In this document: positions 55,013 through 64,000 of the stretch, piece after piece
How the letters are laid out: every line of letters starts with the position of its first letter
How positions within the stretch are numbered: the stretch's first letter is position 1
Source: Cytophagales bacterium
Lineage (GTDB): Bacteria; Bacteroidota; Bacteroidia; Cytophagales; Cyclobacteriaceae
NCBI GenBank assembly: GCA_022360015.1
Contig: JAKSDQ010000061.1
Span: forward strand, 1 to 64,000
Length of the DNA stretch: 64,000 nucleotides
Reading direction: 5' to 3'
Translations under genes and position numbers: made by a program
Notes under the pieces: generated by a model
Databases searched by the model: none
What the model saw: only the letters and a program-made list of their open reading frames with translations
Told to the model about the DNA's origin: nothing

Positions 55013-56206
55013 ATGATTAGAAACTGCATTTTTTTATTCCTGGCATGGCTGTTTTTCTGTTGCTCTCCTAACCGGAAAGCGTCGGACAAACAAGAAAGGC
55101 CCTTTGCCGTCATGGCCTATTATGTCCCTGAAAAGGATTATCACCCGGACCAACTGCCTTTGGATAAGTTGACCCACATCATCTTCTCATTTACCCATGT
55201 TATTGATGGACAAATGAATTTCAGCAACGAAAAGGCAGCGGAAAAATTAAAATTGCTCGTAGCGCAGAAAAAGAACCACCCCCACTTAAAAGTTATGATT
55301 GCCTGCGGTGGCTGGGGGGCCGATGGTTTTTCGGATATGGCGCATACGGAAGAAAACAGAACCAAGTTCGTCAATAGCGCCATCAGGTTTATTGAAGCCT
55401 ATCGACTGGATGGACTGGATATTGACTGGGAGTATCCGGGCATTCCGGCCGCCGGGATAAAGCACAGAAAAGAAGATAAAGAAAACTTCACTTTACTCAT
55501 GAAAGCCCTGAGGGAGGAAATGAATAGCCTGGACCGGCCGCAGGTTCTCACATTTGCGGCAGCCGGGTGGAAACGTTATTACAAGCATATCGAGGTGCCG
55601 GAAGTGATGAAGTATGTGGATTTTATTAATGTGATGACTTATGATCAAATTGTGGCTACCTCACCTTACACCGGGCATCACACCGCTTTGGGTTGGATCA
55701 CGGAGGAAGATATTGAAAAATATCCATATGGGAAATACATGGCAGATAGAAAAGAAGCAATGGCTAAGCGGGGATATACCTGGGAGCCCCGGTCCGTGGA
55801 AAGGATTGTATCATTCTGTATCGACCAGGGAATTAAACCTGGGCAGATTGTCATTGGCGCGGCCTTCTACGGCCGTGCCTGGAAGGGAGTGCATCCGGAA
55901 CAGCATGGATTGTACCAACCGAATGGAGGTTCCTACATAGGATGGAGTGCATACCATCAGATCAGGGAGGAATTTGAAGGAAAAAATGGCTTTCAACGAC
56001 ACTGGGACCCTGTTGCCAAAGCCCCTTTTTTGTATCATGCTGAAGATAGCCTATTCATTTCTTATGATGACACCGTATCGGTCAGGTTAAAAACCCAATA
56101 TGCCCGGGATCAAAAACTGGGGGGTATCATGTTTTGGGAATTAGGCAATGACACCAAAGACGATAACAGTCTGCTGGATGCGATTTACAAAGCTTCCAAT
56201 CTATGA
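55013..56206 (+). CDS. GH18 chitinase-like lipoprotein
   Basis: A 397-aa protein with a signal ending LFFCCSPN (lipoprotein Cys16/17). The GH18 core is VMAYYVPEKDYHPDQLPLDK, LTHIIFSFTHV, VMIACGGWGADGFSDMA and the catalytic DGLDIDWEYPG with Asp133, 136, 138 and Glu140. The product-side MTYDQ (about 212) and the late GGIMFWELGNDTKDDNSLL are also present. All key acidic residues are kept, so it should hydrolyse beta-1,4-GlcNAc links by substrate-assisted catalysis. It lies alone on plus between the sulfatase and the sialic-acid-like genes. Confidence 0.93.
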   Translation: MIRNCIFLFLAWLFFCCSPNRKASDKQERPFAVMAYYVPEKDYHPDQLPLDKLTHIIFSFTHVIDGQMNFSNEKAAEKLKLLVAQKKNHPHLKVMIACGGWGADGFSDMAHTEENRTKFVNSAIRFIEAYRLDGLDIDWEYPGIPAAGIKHRKEDKENFTLLMKALREEMNSLDRPQVLTFAAAGWKRYYKHIEVPEVMKYVDFINVMTYDQIVATSPYTGHHTALGWITEEDIEKYPYGKYMADRKEAMAKRGYTWEPRSVERIVSFCIDQGIKPGQIVIGAAFYGRAWKGVHPEQHGLYQPNGGSYIGWSAYHQIREEFEGKNGFQRHWDPVAKAPFLYHAEDSLFISYDDTVSVRLKTQYARDQKLGGIMFWELGNDTKDDNSLLDAIYKASNL

Positions 56207-56436
56207 GAACAGGTCAATTTTTTTAGATTATTAGACCTGTTTATCCGGTATATGCCATTATTTTTTTAAATTGCGAGGCAAACGGTGCATCGGGCGATCA
56301 GAATATTGCAGCGTTTTAAAGGGGCATACCGGATTTTGAAGGCCTGAAACCATGTTTTGAACACTACACAAGTCCCGTGGCACCTGGATGGTCCTACAGA
56401 AAACCAAAACCATCGGCGGCCAGGTTTTCATAATGG

Positions 56437-56643
56437 ATGGGTATTTATCATTCCAGGTACATTGTCAGTGAATTGGCTCCCAGGCTTGCATTCAATGCCA
56501 TCAGGCTATGTGGAGGAAGTGGTATTGCCAAAAGTCTCCCGTTAGAGCGTTTTTACCGGGATGCCCGCTGCGCAGGTTTAATGCCGGCCACCAGCGACGA
56601 ATGTTTGCTTTACGCCGGTAAATCCGCTTGGGGTTTGACTTAA
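56437..56643 (+). pseudogene. Acyl-CoA dehydrogenase C-terminal remnant
   Basis: A frame encoding SELAPRLAFNAIRLCGGSGI, AKSLPLERFYRDARCAGLMP and ATSDECLLYAGKSAWGL, the C-terminal FAD-binding and catalytic-region end of an acyl-CoA dehydrogenase. The remaining ~300 residues expected upstream are missing; the sequence from 56207 to 56436 has only short frames of other content. It is thus a leftover of a deletion between the GH18 gene and the aldolase gene. The rest of the 56207-56717 spacer shows nothing else. Confidence 0.7.
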
Positions 56644-56717
56644 CCCAAATCAGAGAGATTTATTGGTAGCAGCACTCAAATCAATTGTTGAATGCCAAAA
56701 TTTTGAATCTGAGCCTT

Positions 56718-57653
56718 TTATTCGCGACCGGGAACTTCTGCATTTTTAGCCATGGCGCAGTAATTGAAGAAACCCGATTGCATCAGGTCGTGATAAAGGC
56801 GGGTGGTATCTTTAACGGACTTCAGGGGCAGCCTTACAGGTCCGCAATCCACCCCTACCAACTTCATAATCGCTTTTCCTCCCACCACTCCCCCACCATG
56901 CCTGATCAGCACCCTGACAAATTCCATGACCTGGCGTTGTAAAAAACCCGCCTGCTCTGTATTACCATTTTTAAAAGCATCGATTATTTGGTTGAATAAT
57001 GGTGCCATGAAATTGTAAGTGCTTCCAACAGCCCCTTTAGCCCCCAGGCACAAGGCGCCCAACAGGATCTCATCCCTTCCGAAAAGCATGTCATACCTTT
57101 TTTCCTTGTATCCTAAGCACAATCCAAAATCCATCAGGTTCTCATGGGTGAATTTAATTCCGGCAAAATTGGGAATCCTCCCTTTGACCTGTTCAAGAAA
57201 GTCCACCATTCCGAAGTTTACCCCTGTCATAGCAGGTATGTGGTAAAAGTAAAATGGCACAACCGGTGCTTCCGAAGCAATGTCCGCACAATAACCGATG
57301 AGGTCAACAACCTCCGCCGGTTTAAAGAAGCTAGGAGCAATTACACTGATGGCATCGGCCCCGGCTTCCTGAGCATGTTTTGCCAGCCGCTTACTCTCCT
57401 TGAGACTGTTATGGCCTACCTGCACAATTACACGAAAATCTGTCAATCCAAGACAGGTCCATGCTTCAGTTACCTTCATTCTTTCCCCTACCGTCAGTGA
57501 GGTACTTTCACCGGTTGTACCACATACAAAAGTGCCTTTTACACCATTAGCCTGAAGGAAAGCAGCATAGGATTTTACAACCTTCAAATTCAATTCTCCC
57601 TTCGCATCCATCGGGGTATAAGCAGCCGCAATAAGTCCTTTAATTTTTGACAT
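56718..57653 (-). CDS. N-acetylneuraminate lyase/DHDPS-family aldolase
   Basis: 311 aa from the ATG at 57653. Class I aldolase of the DapA/NanA fold: CGTTGES (phosphate or carboxylate loop, 44-50), FYFYHIPAMTGV with Tyr137, and Schiff-base Lys167 in NFAGIKFTHENL. The YHIPAMTGV text is closer to NanA than to DapA. It would split N-acetylneuraminate into pyruvate and N-acetylmannosamine. The last gene of the run starting at the right edge, it follows the PhyH gene by 29 bases. Assignment to sialic acid depends on context. Confidence 0.82.
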   Translation of the reverse strand: MSKIKGLIAAAYTPMDAKGELNLKVVKSYAAFLQANGVKGTFVCGTTGESTSLTVGERMKVTEAWTCLGLTDFRVIVQVGHNSLKESKRLAKHAQEAGADAISVIAPSFFKPAEVVDLIGYCADIASEAPVVPFYFYHIPAMTGVNFGMVDFLEQVKGRIPNFAGIKFTHENLMDFGLCLGYKEKRYDMLFGRDEILLGALCLGAKGAVGSTYNFMAPLFNQIIDAFKNGNTEQAGFLQRQVMEFVRVLIRHGGGVVGGKAIMKLVGVDCGPVRLPLKSVKDTTRLYHDLMQSGFFNYCAMAKNAEVPGRE

Positions 57654-57682
57654 AAAATAACATTTGATATACAACAATCCCG

Positions 57683-58468
57683 CTATAAAGAAGCCTCATA
57701 TTCCACCACCTCCGGAAACCTCGATGAGCCTTTTAAAAGTTTGCCTAACCTTGGTCGGCGTTGATTGTAAACCTCCACCGCATCGGCATCCGCATAACGC
57801 AGAAAGAGTATTCGGCGATCCCTGACTTTTGAAAAATTTCCTCTCGACTGGTGTAACATCCAGCAATGAAATATCAAAGTCTCCCCGGCCTTCATCTCAA
57901 CCGGAATAGCTTTTGATTCGTCTACCTCAAGGTCAATGGATACTTGCCGTGCTTTACTTTCGGCATTCATGATATGGCTAACGTCTATCTGGCCTTTTTT
58001 GTGGCTCTCGGGTATAATCCTCAAACATCCGTTCTCCTCGTCCACATCTTCAAGCGCAGTGAGCACGGTGATCGTATTATAAGGATCCAACTCTCCATAC
58101 CCGTTATCCTGATGCCAACCAAAGGATTTGGTATTGCCCCGCATTTTAAACGTGAGCTGGGAAGTTACCCCCTTAATATTAGGGCCTATCAATTGGACCA
58201 TTTTATCCACCACTGGGCCCCGGAAGTAAAACTCCCTGACGATTTCCGATCTTTTATGAATATCCACCAATAAGGAGTTTTGAAGCCAGGTATTGTTAGG
58301 ATCAAATGCCTCTTTTTCGGCCTCCCAGGACTCCATGGCCTGGGCCAGCATCATCTTCAGGCCAGCGGGTGTAAGGGTTTTACCAACGTTTAAATACCCC
58401 TGATCGTTGTAACAATGAATCTGCTTCCGGGTAAGTGCTTTGAAAATGAATAAATCATTGGTGTTCAT
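57683..58468 (-). CDS. Phytanoyl-CoA dioxygenase (PhyH)-family protein
   Basis: 261 aa from the ATG at 58468. Fe(II)/2-oxoglutarate oxygenase fold with HxD ligand pair His119 and Asp121 (FGWHQDNGYGELD), the third His in FHCWMLHQSRGN (201 or 206) and Arg209 for 2-oxoglutarate. PhyH members hydroxylate diverse small molecules, not only phytanoyl-CoA. It lies between the mutarotase-transporter and aldolase genes. A hydroxylation step is not part of standard sialic-acid breakdown, so its substrate could be a modified sugar. Confidence 0.85.
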   Translation of the reverse strand: MNTNDLFIFKALTRKQIHCYNDQGYLNVGKTLTPAGLKMMLAQAMESWEAEKEAFDPNNTWLQNSLLVDIHKRSEIVREFYFRGPVVDKMVQLIGPNIKGVTSQLTFKMRGNTKSFGWHQDNGYGELDPYNTITVLTALEDVDEENGCLRIIPESHKKGQIDVSHIMNAESKARQVSIDLEVDESKAIPVEMKAGETLIFHCWMLHQSRGNFSKVRDRRILFLRYADADAVEVYNQRRPRLGKLLKGSSRFPEVVEYEASL

Positions 58469-58495
58469 AATCTTGTACTTTATCAATTAACAATA

Positions 58496-61096
58496 TCATT
58501 TATCTTTTTTATCGCGTGTGTAAATAGTAAGTCCTTCAATGTTCTTTTGATTTGGCATGAACAGGCTAAACAGGTAACCACCAGCCACACAACTTATCAA
58601 CCCTGCCGCCCCATACAACATAAAATGAAGTGGGGTATAACTTTGCACCCAGAACAATATCAAACCACTTAGCATTGCCCCTGCCATCGCACCAACACCA
58701 CTGGCTTTTTTTGAAAAAATTCCCAAAACAAATAACCCCGCCATGGCCCCTCCAAATAGCCCGGCGAACTTGACAATAAGATCAAATATGGATTGAACAT
58801 TAAAGAATAGCAGCAGTACCGCCATTGCCGTAGCCAATAATCCAAAAAAAGCCGTTATCCAACGGGCATGTTTTAGTCTCTCCCGGTCCGACAGCTTCAG
58901 GGAACGCTTCCTATAAAAGTCTGTCATCACTACAGTAGAAACACTATGCAGGGAGCTGTCGAGGCTGGACATGGCCGCGGCAAAAATTCCAGCAACCACC
59001 AATCCACTTACCCCGGATGGCAGGTTTTGCATAATAAAAAAGGGCAAAATATTATCAGTGGCCATAACGGGATCCAACTTTTCAGGGTGGGATTTGTAGA
59101 ATACGTACAAGGCGGTACCTAAGGCATAAACGAGAATAGCCCATGGAATGGAAGCCCAGACATTGGCCCACAATGCTTTATTGGAGTCTTTTTTACTTCT
59201 GGTTGTCATGTAGCGTTGCACTATCGACTGATCGGAAGTAAGTGCACTTAGCCGGTTAAATATATTGCCAATGATCACTACCCATACACCCAGTGTGGTG
59301 AGGTCAAAACCAAGATTACCCATACTGAATTTATTATCGGCCACACTAAGCCCAACAAATGCCTGCATTCCCACATCCGAATCCATAAGCACATAAGCAA
59401 TACAAAAGAGTGCCCCGCCAAACAAAACAAAGGCTTGAATAACATCAGTCCAGATCACGGCTTCCATACCACCCATCACGGTATATATGGTGCTAAGCAC
59501 ACCCATGATCAAAATACTGTGAAGCGTATCAATACCGGTGACTGCTGATAAGGCCAAAGCCGGCAGATACAGGATTATTCCGGTCCTGCCTACAATCTGG
59601 AAAAGGCAAAACAGTCCTGCCACAAAAAGCCTGGTTGCGGCATTAAACCGTTTTTCAAGGTATTCATAGGCACTGGTTACCTTTAATTGTCTGAAAAACG
59701 GGATAAATGCCGCGATCACCACCGGCACTACCACAAACCAGGTAACCACTCCGGCAAAATAAGCCCAGTTTGTTGCATATACTTTGGCTGGTATGGCCAT
59801 GAAACCCACCGAGCTGATTTGGGTGGCCATAATACTGATCCCAGCCGCCCAGAAAGGGATGCGTTGCCCCCCCAGGAAAAAGTCATTGGTGGAGTTTCCA
59901 TGTTTGGAAAAGTAAAAGCCAATCCATGCCAGCATCAAAAGATACACACCAAATATCAGGTAGTCAAGCATGCCAAAACCACGGTTTTCGTTGATTTTAA
60001 GGGTGGCCATGGTCACCTGATTGGTTCTTACGGTTGGCCGTATTTCACCTCCCGGCATGATCAGTCGGTTATTCTTTGGGATAACCGTGCTACCCACTAT
60101 TCCGAAAGGCATTTCACCTACTTTCACCCATTGACCGGTAATGGTATGGTAAGCCCATACATCCCTGGAAAAATGGTAATCATGTTTTAATGCTTTCCAT
60201 TGGTTCAGATCATGGCCATCAGACCCGCTGAAAATCAGTATGTGGGACATGCCAAAAGCTATGGCCGAAGCCAGTAATGAAGCCCTGGGCATCGCAGACA
60301 AGCTGTTCCATTGACCTTTGGCGGGGTTGTAGCGATAGCCATCTTTCAAATACTTGTCCTCCTTTTTACCGCTGAAAAGGAAAATACACTGTTGCTCGCC
60401 GGCATTTTGGCCCACCAATACACTGCCGAACCTTGCCGGGCCAGGCCATGATGGCAAGGCTCTCCATTCGCCAGCCATCCGGTTTGACGGAAATGTTGAC
60501 AGGTCCAGTGACCAGAACGTATTTAACTCCTCATACTTCTCTCCGGAGATCTTTTTTCCCCCCGCCACATATACCACCTCATCTGCCAGGGTAGCCGCCA
60601 TGTAAGCACTTAGTATTGGTAAAGAAGGGAAATCCTGCCGAATATTTACGGTTTGTTTTTTTTCATCCCAACTCAGCAATAAAACCTGGTCATAAAATAC
60701 AGTGCCGTCTGTACCTCCCAGGCACAGAATTCCCCGCTTTGTGCTGACCGTAGCTCCATGGGCCACTTTATAAGGCAATCTCCCGGCGGCTTCCCAGCGG
60801 GGTCGATGTCCTTCGGCTATTTGACAGATGTATATGGAGTCATGGAATATCTTTTGCCCACCTTCCCAACCAGGCCGGTCAAAATTTGATCCTCCTGCCA
60901 CAATGATGACTTCTTTGTGAAGCCCTGCGAAAGCCCCGCTTAGCCCTTTCTTTACCGGAACAGGAGGTAACTGATTGGCTGACCAATCCAGCCAGTCTTC
61001 TTTTGCTATCTTATTTTGCGCCAGCCCTACAGCGACTGAAAAGCAAAAACATACAAAAAACGATACTAGTTGCAGATATTTTGAGTCTCCGATCAT
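58496..61096 (-). CDS. Permuted NanM-like mutarotase fused to SSS-family transporter
   Basis: 866 aa from the ATG at 61096 (upstream in-frame starts would overlap the next gene). Signal peptide, then kelch-type repeats at about 30-370 (VIVAGGSNFDRPGWEGGQKI, GILCLGGTDGTVFYD, VVYVAGGKKIS), the permuted form of the sialic acid mutarotase. From about 385 a sodium:solute symporter with some 13 membrane segments follows (STNDFFLGGQRIPFWAAGIS, MATQISSVGFMAIPAKVY, FAAAMSSLDSSLHSVSTVV). Such fusions are known in Bacteroidota. The kelch domain would convert anomers in the periplasm and deliver them to the transporter. Confidence 0.9.
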   Translation of the reverse strand: MIGDSKYLQLVSFFVCFCFSVAVGLAQNKIAKEDWLDWSANQLPPVPVKKGLSGAFAGLHKEVIIVAGGSNFDRPGWEGGQKIFHDSIYICQIAEGHRPRWEAAGRLPYKVAHGATVSTKRGILCLGGTDGTVFYDQVLLLSWDEKKQTVNIRQDFPSLPILSAYMAATLADEVVYVAGGKKISGEKYEELNTFWSLDLSTFPSNRMAGEWRALPSWPGPARFGSVLVGQNAGEQQCIFLFSGKKEDKYLKDGYRYNPAKGQWNSLSAMPRASLLASAIAFGMSHILIFSGSDGHDLNQWKALKHDYHFSRDVWAYHTITGQWVKVGEMPFGIVGSTVIPKNNRLIMPGGEIRPTVRTNQVTMATLKINENRGFGMLDYLIFGVYLLMLAWIGFYFSKHGNSTNDFFLGGQRIPFWAAGISIMATQISSVGFMAIPAKVYATNWAYFAGVVTWFVVVPVVIAAFIPFFRQLKVTSAYEYLEKRFNAATRLFVAGLFCLFQIVGRTGIILYLPALALSAVTGIDTLHSILIMGVLSTIYTVMGGMEAVIWTDVIQAFVLFGGALFCIAYVLMDSDVGMQAFVGLSVADNKFSMGNLGFDLTTLGVWVVIIGNIFNRLSALTSDQSIVQRYMTTRSKKDSNKALWANVWASIPWAILVYALGTALYVFYKSHPEKLDPVMATDNILPFFIMQNLPSGVSGLVVAGIFAAAMSSLDSSLHSVSTVVMTDFYRKRSLKLSDRERLKHARWITAFFGLLATAMAVLLLFFNVQSIFDLIVKFAGLFGGAMAGLFVLGIFSKKASGVGAMAGAMLSGLILFWVQSYTPLHFMLYGAAGLISCVAGGYLFSLFMPNQKNIEGLTIYTRDKKDK

Positions 61097-61097
61097 T

Positions 61098-61433
61098 TTA
61101 TTCCTTAAGTACCAGGTGAATAGTGAGTTTATATTCCGGGTTAGTACCATTGACATTTCCAGCCAGCCTTAACCACCCTCCAAAGTGCTTCACTTTAACA
61201 AAAAAAATTCCGGTGGTAGTTATAGAGGAAAAAGCAGTGCCTTCATCTACCCAATGAACCCCGTCGAAAGAAATCTGCACAGAAGCGGTTAAAGCCGTAT
61301 CTTTACCACTTATCTCTTCAGCATGAATAAAAAATATGGCTTCACCGGCCCATGCAACTTCCATGGGATGTGTGTCAAAATCCTCACGAAAAACTTTTCG
61401 CTGTTCTACAGTAGTTGTTGAAAATTGTCTCAT
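61098..61433 (-). CDS. Hypothetical protein, 111 aa
   Basis: A small soluble protein with no signal peptide. It is beta-rich, with ITTTGIFFVKVKHFGGWLRL and YKLTIHLVLKE at the end, resembling a small beta-sandwich. No family is assigned. The stop lies 1 base before the ATG of the transporter fusion, so it belongs to the same transcript. Confidence 0.55.
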   Translation of the reverse strand: MRQFSTTTVEQRKVFREDFDTHPMEVAWAGEAIFFIHAEEISGKDTALTASVQISFDGVHWVDEGTAFSSITTTGIFFVKVKHFGGWLRLAGNVNGTNPEYKLTIHLVLKE

Positions 61434-61463
61434 TGCTATTATCGATTGTATATATTTGGCCTG

Positions 61464-62390
61464 CTACGCTGTGGAAATCACAACGGAATCCACATACAAA
61501 AATACCCTGCGGTGACAGTCGGTTTCTATCCATATCAAAGGGTTCAGCAGCCCTTCAATGCGGGCATACGGGGAAACATTGGTGGCTTTTATCCCTTTGA
61601 GATCAAAGGTTTTGTCGCGTGATTGCATCTCCACATATTCCTTTTTGTGGGTATCTACCAGAAGTCTGAGGTACAACCAGTTGATTTTATCGTCGGTCTC
61701 ATTGTAACATAATTCCTGGCGGCTACCGGGTATAAATTTGAATCCATCGGTAGAACCATCGGGCTTTCTTTCACCGTACCAAAGGGGGTCGACGCCCCGT
61801 TTACACCAGTCACCTTCCTTGCCATAAGCCCAGGATTTGTCCGAAACCTCCGCGGCCTGCATATACTGCCACTCTTTTTTCAAGGTTCCGTTTACAGCGT
61901 TGACGTATCGCACCCCCATGAAATTCCGTGACTTGTCGTCTTGCAGGTCAAAACAAATGCCAAAAGCCCTGATGGCATTTTCGCTTAATCCCGACCGGTC
62001 CATTTCGGGCGTGTAGGCATACCAAATTTCGAATTGCAGCAGGCCAGGCGGGCGATGGGCGGTAAGGCGCTTGATGGTATGACTAAAACTTCCAGGCGCC
62101 GGTGGCTCCTCGTAACGGTTGGCTACCGGGCGTGTGGCCAGCTTCAGCGAATAGATCCCATCCATAGCGCCGTGTGTACCCGGAAACCTGAAAGTGGCGG
62201 TACTCAACATAATCGGCCCCCATTGGGTCTTTTCTACAAAACTGTCCCGGACACCAAAATTTTCGAGTGTATAATTGGGCATAAGGTTCATCCAACCACA
62301 CATTCCCTGGTCGAAATCATCGAAACAAAGGATGTTTTTCAAGGGCTGGTATTTTGCCAAGCGTTGGTCATAAGTAATCAGTCTGTCCAT
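61464..62390 (-). CDS. Hypothetical beta-rich protein, 308 aa
   Basis: No signal peptide. The start (MDRLITYDQRLAKYQPLKNI, then LCFDDFDQGMCGWMNLMPNY) and FDQG-type segments recall jelly-roll, LamG-like carbohydrate proteins. Also present are LLQFEIWYAYTPEMDRSGLS, RAFGICFDLQDDKSRNFMGV and KINWLYLRLLVDTHKKEYVE. I do not recognise an enzyme motif. It lies 30 bases upstream of the 111-aa gene and 168 bases downstream of the sialidase-like gene. It is probably a glycan-binding or structural protein of the same pathway. Confidence 0.6.
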   Translation of the reverse strand: MDRLITYDQRLAKYQPLKNILCFDDFDQGMCGWMNLMPNYTLENFGVRDSFVEKTQWGPIMLSTATFRFPGTHGAMDGIYSLKLATRPVANRYEEPPAPGSFSHTIKRLTAHRPPGLLQFEIWYAYTPEMDRSGLSENAIRAFGICFDLQDDKSRNFMGVRYVNAVNGTLKKEWQYMQAAEVSDKSWAYGKEGDWCKRGVDPLWYGERKPDGSTDGFKFIPGSRQELCYNETDDKINWLYLRLLVDTHKKEYVEMQSRDKTFDLKGIKATNVSPYARIEGLLNPLIWIETDCHRRVFLYVDSVVISTA

Positions 62391-62558
62391 GGTGCTCTTG
62401 TTTTATACATCATATTATTTGTAAAGCGTCTTTGTTTAAATTCGCCACGTATTCCCGGGTTTTATTGGTAATGAAGTGAGAAGGGTATTCTCTGAGCAGG
62501 AAAAAATGTTCTCTCACCAACCATTATCAGTACCTGCCAAATGCGGGATAACCGGCAT

Positions 62559-63998
62559 TTACTTTTTATTTGTATTGGTTAGATCTGCTTCGGTGGTAAC
62601 ATAAGCGCGGATAAAAGGCATTTTCGCAGGTTTTCCACCATTGCCACCAACCGTGTAATCAGTTATTACGATGGTGCCATCCTCCATTTGGGTTGCACCG
62701 GAATAGCCGCAATGTCCGGGAGAGGAAGCTATTTTGTCCAATAATATAATGCGGTCACGCCTGAACTGATCCGGATAGCCTTTGCCGGGGTCCCATTGCC
62801 AATTGATGTTGTAATCATTTTTATTTTCTACAGTTACAGAGAGTGATTTCCATTGACTCTTTGCGTGAGTATGCCAGTTTTCAACCTGGTCATTACCGAT
62901 CTTATGAAAGCCAAATGCACCGGTTTGGCGGTTTCCTATCTGCACCAATCTGGTTTCCAGCCCTTTGACAGCCGTATGGAGTTTGCGTTCTCCATCCACC
63001 GTGATAGAAACAATGCCATTATCCCTGACGATTTCATAATGATGCCATTGGGTGGCATCCAGCTCAAAACCTTCATCGGGCCTGTCTGCCAGGCTAATCC
63101 GTCCGGGTTCCAGACGAACCCAACAGCCCACACTGATGTTACAACCGTGGATACCGGCTTCATCCAGTTTTATGTCGGCCTCTATTTTCACACGGGAGTC
63201 AGGTGCCTGTGCAGGATAAAACCGGTAGGCTACCTGACCCCTGAGATCGTCCCTGGTTTCAAGGTGCATCACACCATCTTTTAATACACATCTTTCTTCC
63301 TCAAAAATATAGGAGGAAGGCTGGTAAGATAATTTTTCATCCGGATCGAATACCATCGCGCAGGTACCGGGTGTCCCCCAGACATTGCGATAGACCAATA
63401 GCAGTTTACCTGATTGCAGACGCCGTACTATAGGTCTTTGGGCATACACAGGGCCAGGTTTTGGATCCCCCCAGGATTTTGCGCCATCGTAGCTGTAAAC
63501 CCACCGGCTTGGCTGGCCATAACGGCCATTGCCAAATCCTATGCGGGTAACGCCCAGTATTTTACCCGGTTCAATCTCTACCGTACCTACTTCGCAATCC
63601 CCGTGGTGAGGGTCTTTGGATAACAGGCTTACCTGGTTCCAGGTTTTGCCCCCATCCCTGGATGTTACCGACTCGTTAAAATAAAATATATGGCCCCAGG
63701 GCAAAGGGGGATTCCATAATTGGTCGGTGGTTGCCGATTGTGTGCGGGTATATAACAAGGCGCCGTCAGCAAGTTCGGTAATGTAACCCGGCTCCCCGCC
63801 AACCTGATCTGTGAGGTGGGGACCGTCCCAGGTTTTGCCATGATCTGCACTCCAAAACACGTAATTGGCCATACCCCGGTTGGGTTTTTGCCAATGGCTC
63901 AGCATGGGCCAATCGTCTTTTGCCGTACGGTGACCCAAATCACAAATTATAACCAGTCTGCCATCGCTTAATCTGCTTAATTGTGGAGCAATCCACAC
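62559..63998 (-). CDS. BNR-repeat sialidase-like protein, cut by the window edge
   Basis: At least 479 codons; the frame runs open to the right edge, so the true N-terminus is outside and the GTG at 63998 is not taken as the start. Asp-box repeats are SADHGKTWDGP, SRDGGKTWNQV and SYDGAKSWGDP, as in sialidases. A LamG-like domain follows (about 230-390; RVKIEADIKLDEAGIHGCNI, WHHYEIVRDNGIVSITVDGE). The C-terminal part is IVITDYTVGGNGGKP. It could be an exo-alpha-sialidase releasing sialic acid for the downstream genes. Catalytic Arg/Tyr residues cannot all be checked here. Confidence 0.75.
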   Translation of the reverse strand: MWIAPQLSRLSDGRLVIICDLGHRTAKDDWPMLSHWQKPNRGMANYVFWSADHGKTWDGPHLTDQVGGEPGYITELADGALLYTRTQSATTDQLWNPPLPWGHIFYFNESVTSRDGGKTWNQVSLLSKDPHHGDCEVGTVEIEPGKILGVTRIGFGNGRYGQPSRWVYSYDGAKSWGDPKPGPVYAQRPIVRRLQSGKLLLVYRNVWGTPGTCAMVFDPDEKLSYQPSSYIFEEERCVLKDGVMHLETRDDLRGQVAYRFYPAQAPDSRVKIEADIKLDEAGIHGCNISVGCWVRLEPGRISLADRPDEGFELDATQWHHYEIVRDNGIVSITVDGERKLHTAVKGLETRLVQIGNRQTGAFGFHKIGNDQVENWHTHAKSQWKSLSVTVENKNDYNINWQWDPGKGYPDQFRRDRIILLDKIASSPGHCGYSGATQMEDGTIVITDYTVGGNGGKPAKMPFIRAYVTTEADLTNTNKK

Positions 63999-64000
63999 GG

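Noticed and set aside
58496-61096. Two separate genes, kelch protein and transporter
   Set aside because: The frame is continuous through the junction with no stop, and such fusions are known in Bacteroidota.

Overview
The window reads as a chromosomal segment of a Bacteroidota bacterium, most likely of the Cytophagales type. The evidence is a SusC/SusD pair with an STN domain, a FecI/FecR pair, ASPIC/UnbV and DUF2961 proteins, a permuted mutarotase fused to a sodium symporter, a fused ResB-CcsA protein, and AT-rich spacers with little Shine-Dalgarno signal. No rRNA, tRNA, integrase, transposase or CRISPR array was seen. Nearly all genes lie on the minus strand.

Layout. (1) 1-2900: a hypothetical gene, an AraC-type regulator and a DinB-fold protein. 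(2) 3166-16895: a polysaccharide-utilisation-like locus, transcribed right to left as DUF2961 (GH172-like), ECF sigma, FecR, SusC with STN, SusD, ASPIC/UnbV lipoprotein, DUF2961. A 185-bp nested palindrome lies upstream of the sigma gene and a 19-bp perfect inverted repeat follows susD. (3) 16900-17962: decayed sequence and a truncated UvrD helicase with a shortened Walker A motif. (4) 17970-41647: the highlight, an extracellular contractile injection system (eCIS; Afp/PVC/MAC/AlgoCIS-like), transcribed right to left. It has a DUF4255 cap protein, an unknown 298-aa protein, one sheath, two tubes, a 48-aa DUF5908 protein, a LysM baseplate protein, a VgrG-like spike, gp25, a baseplate-J protein, a collar-domain fibre, an Afp12-like baseplate protein, a tape measure and an AAA+ ATPase. 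Then comes a cargo block: two DUF4157 proteins, a third protein sharing only their leader, a GH19 lysozyme-like enzyme and a membrane-anchored coiled-coil protein. No PAAR protein was found. A LytTR regulator (41807-42466) and two membrane coiled-coil proteins lie just upstream.

(5) 43802-50459: dissimilatory nitrite reduction to ammonium. NrfH donates electrons from menaquinol to the pentaheme NrfA, CcsBA (NrfI-like) attaches the haems, and an outer-membrane porin precedes them. (6) 50687-56643: a short ceramidase-like protein, a truncated PqaA-like lipoprotein, a sulfatase lipoprotein, a GH18 lipoprotein and the tail of an acyl-CoA dehydrogenase. (7) 56718 to the right edge: a compact set resembling sialic-acid use. 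It has a BNR sialidase-like protein (cut by the edge), two proteins of unknown function, a permuted NanM-like mutarotase fused to an SSS transporter, a PhyH-type dioxygenase and an N-acetylneuraminate-lyase-like aldolase. The substrate is inferred.

Domain names are from recognition of motifs and order. No database search was run.
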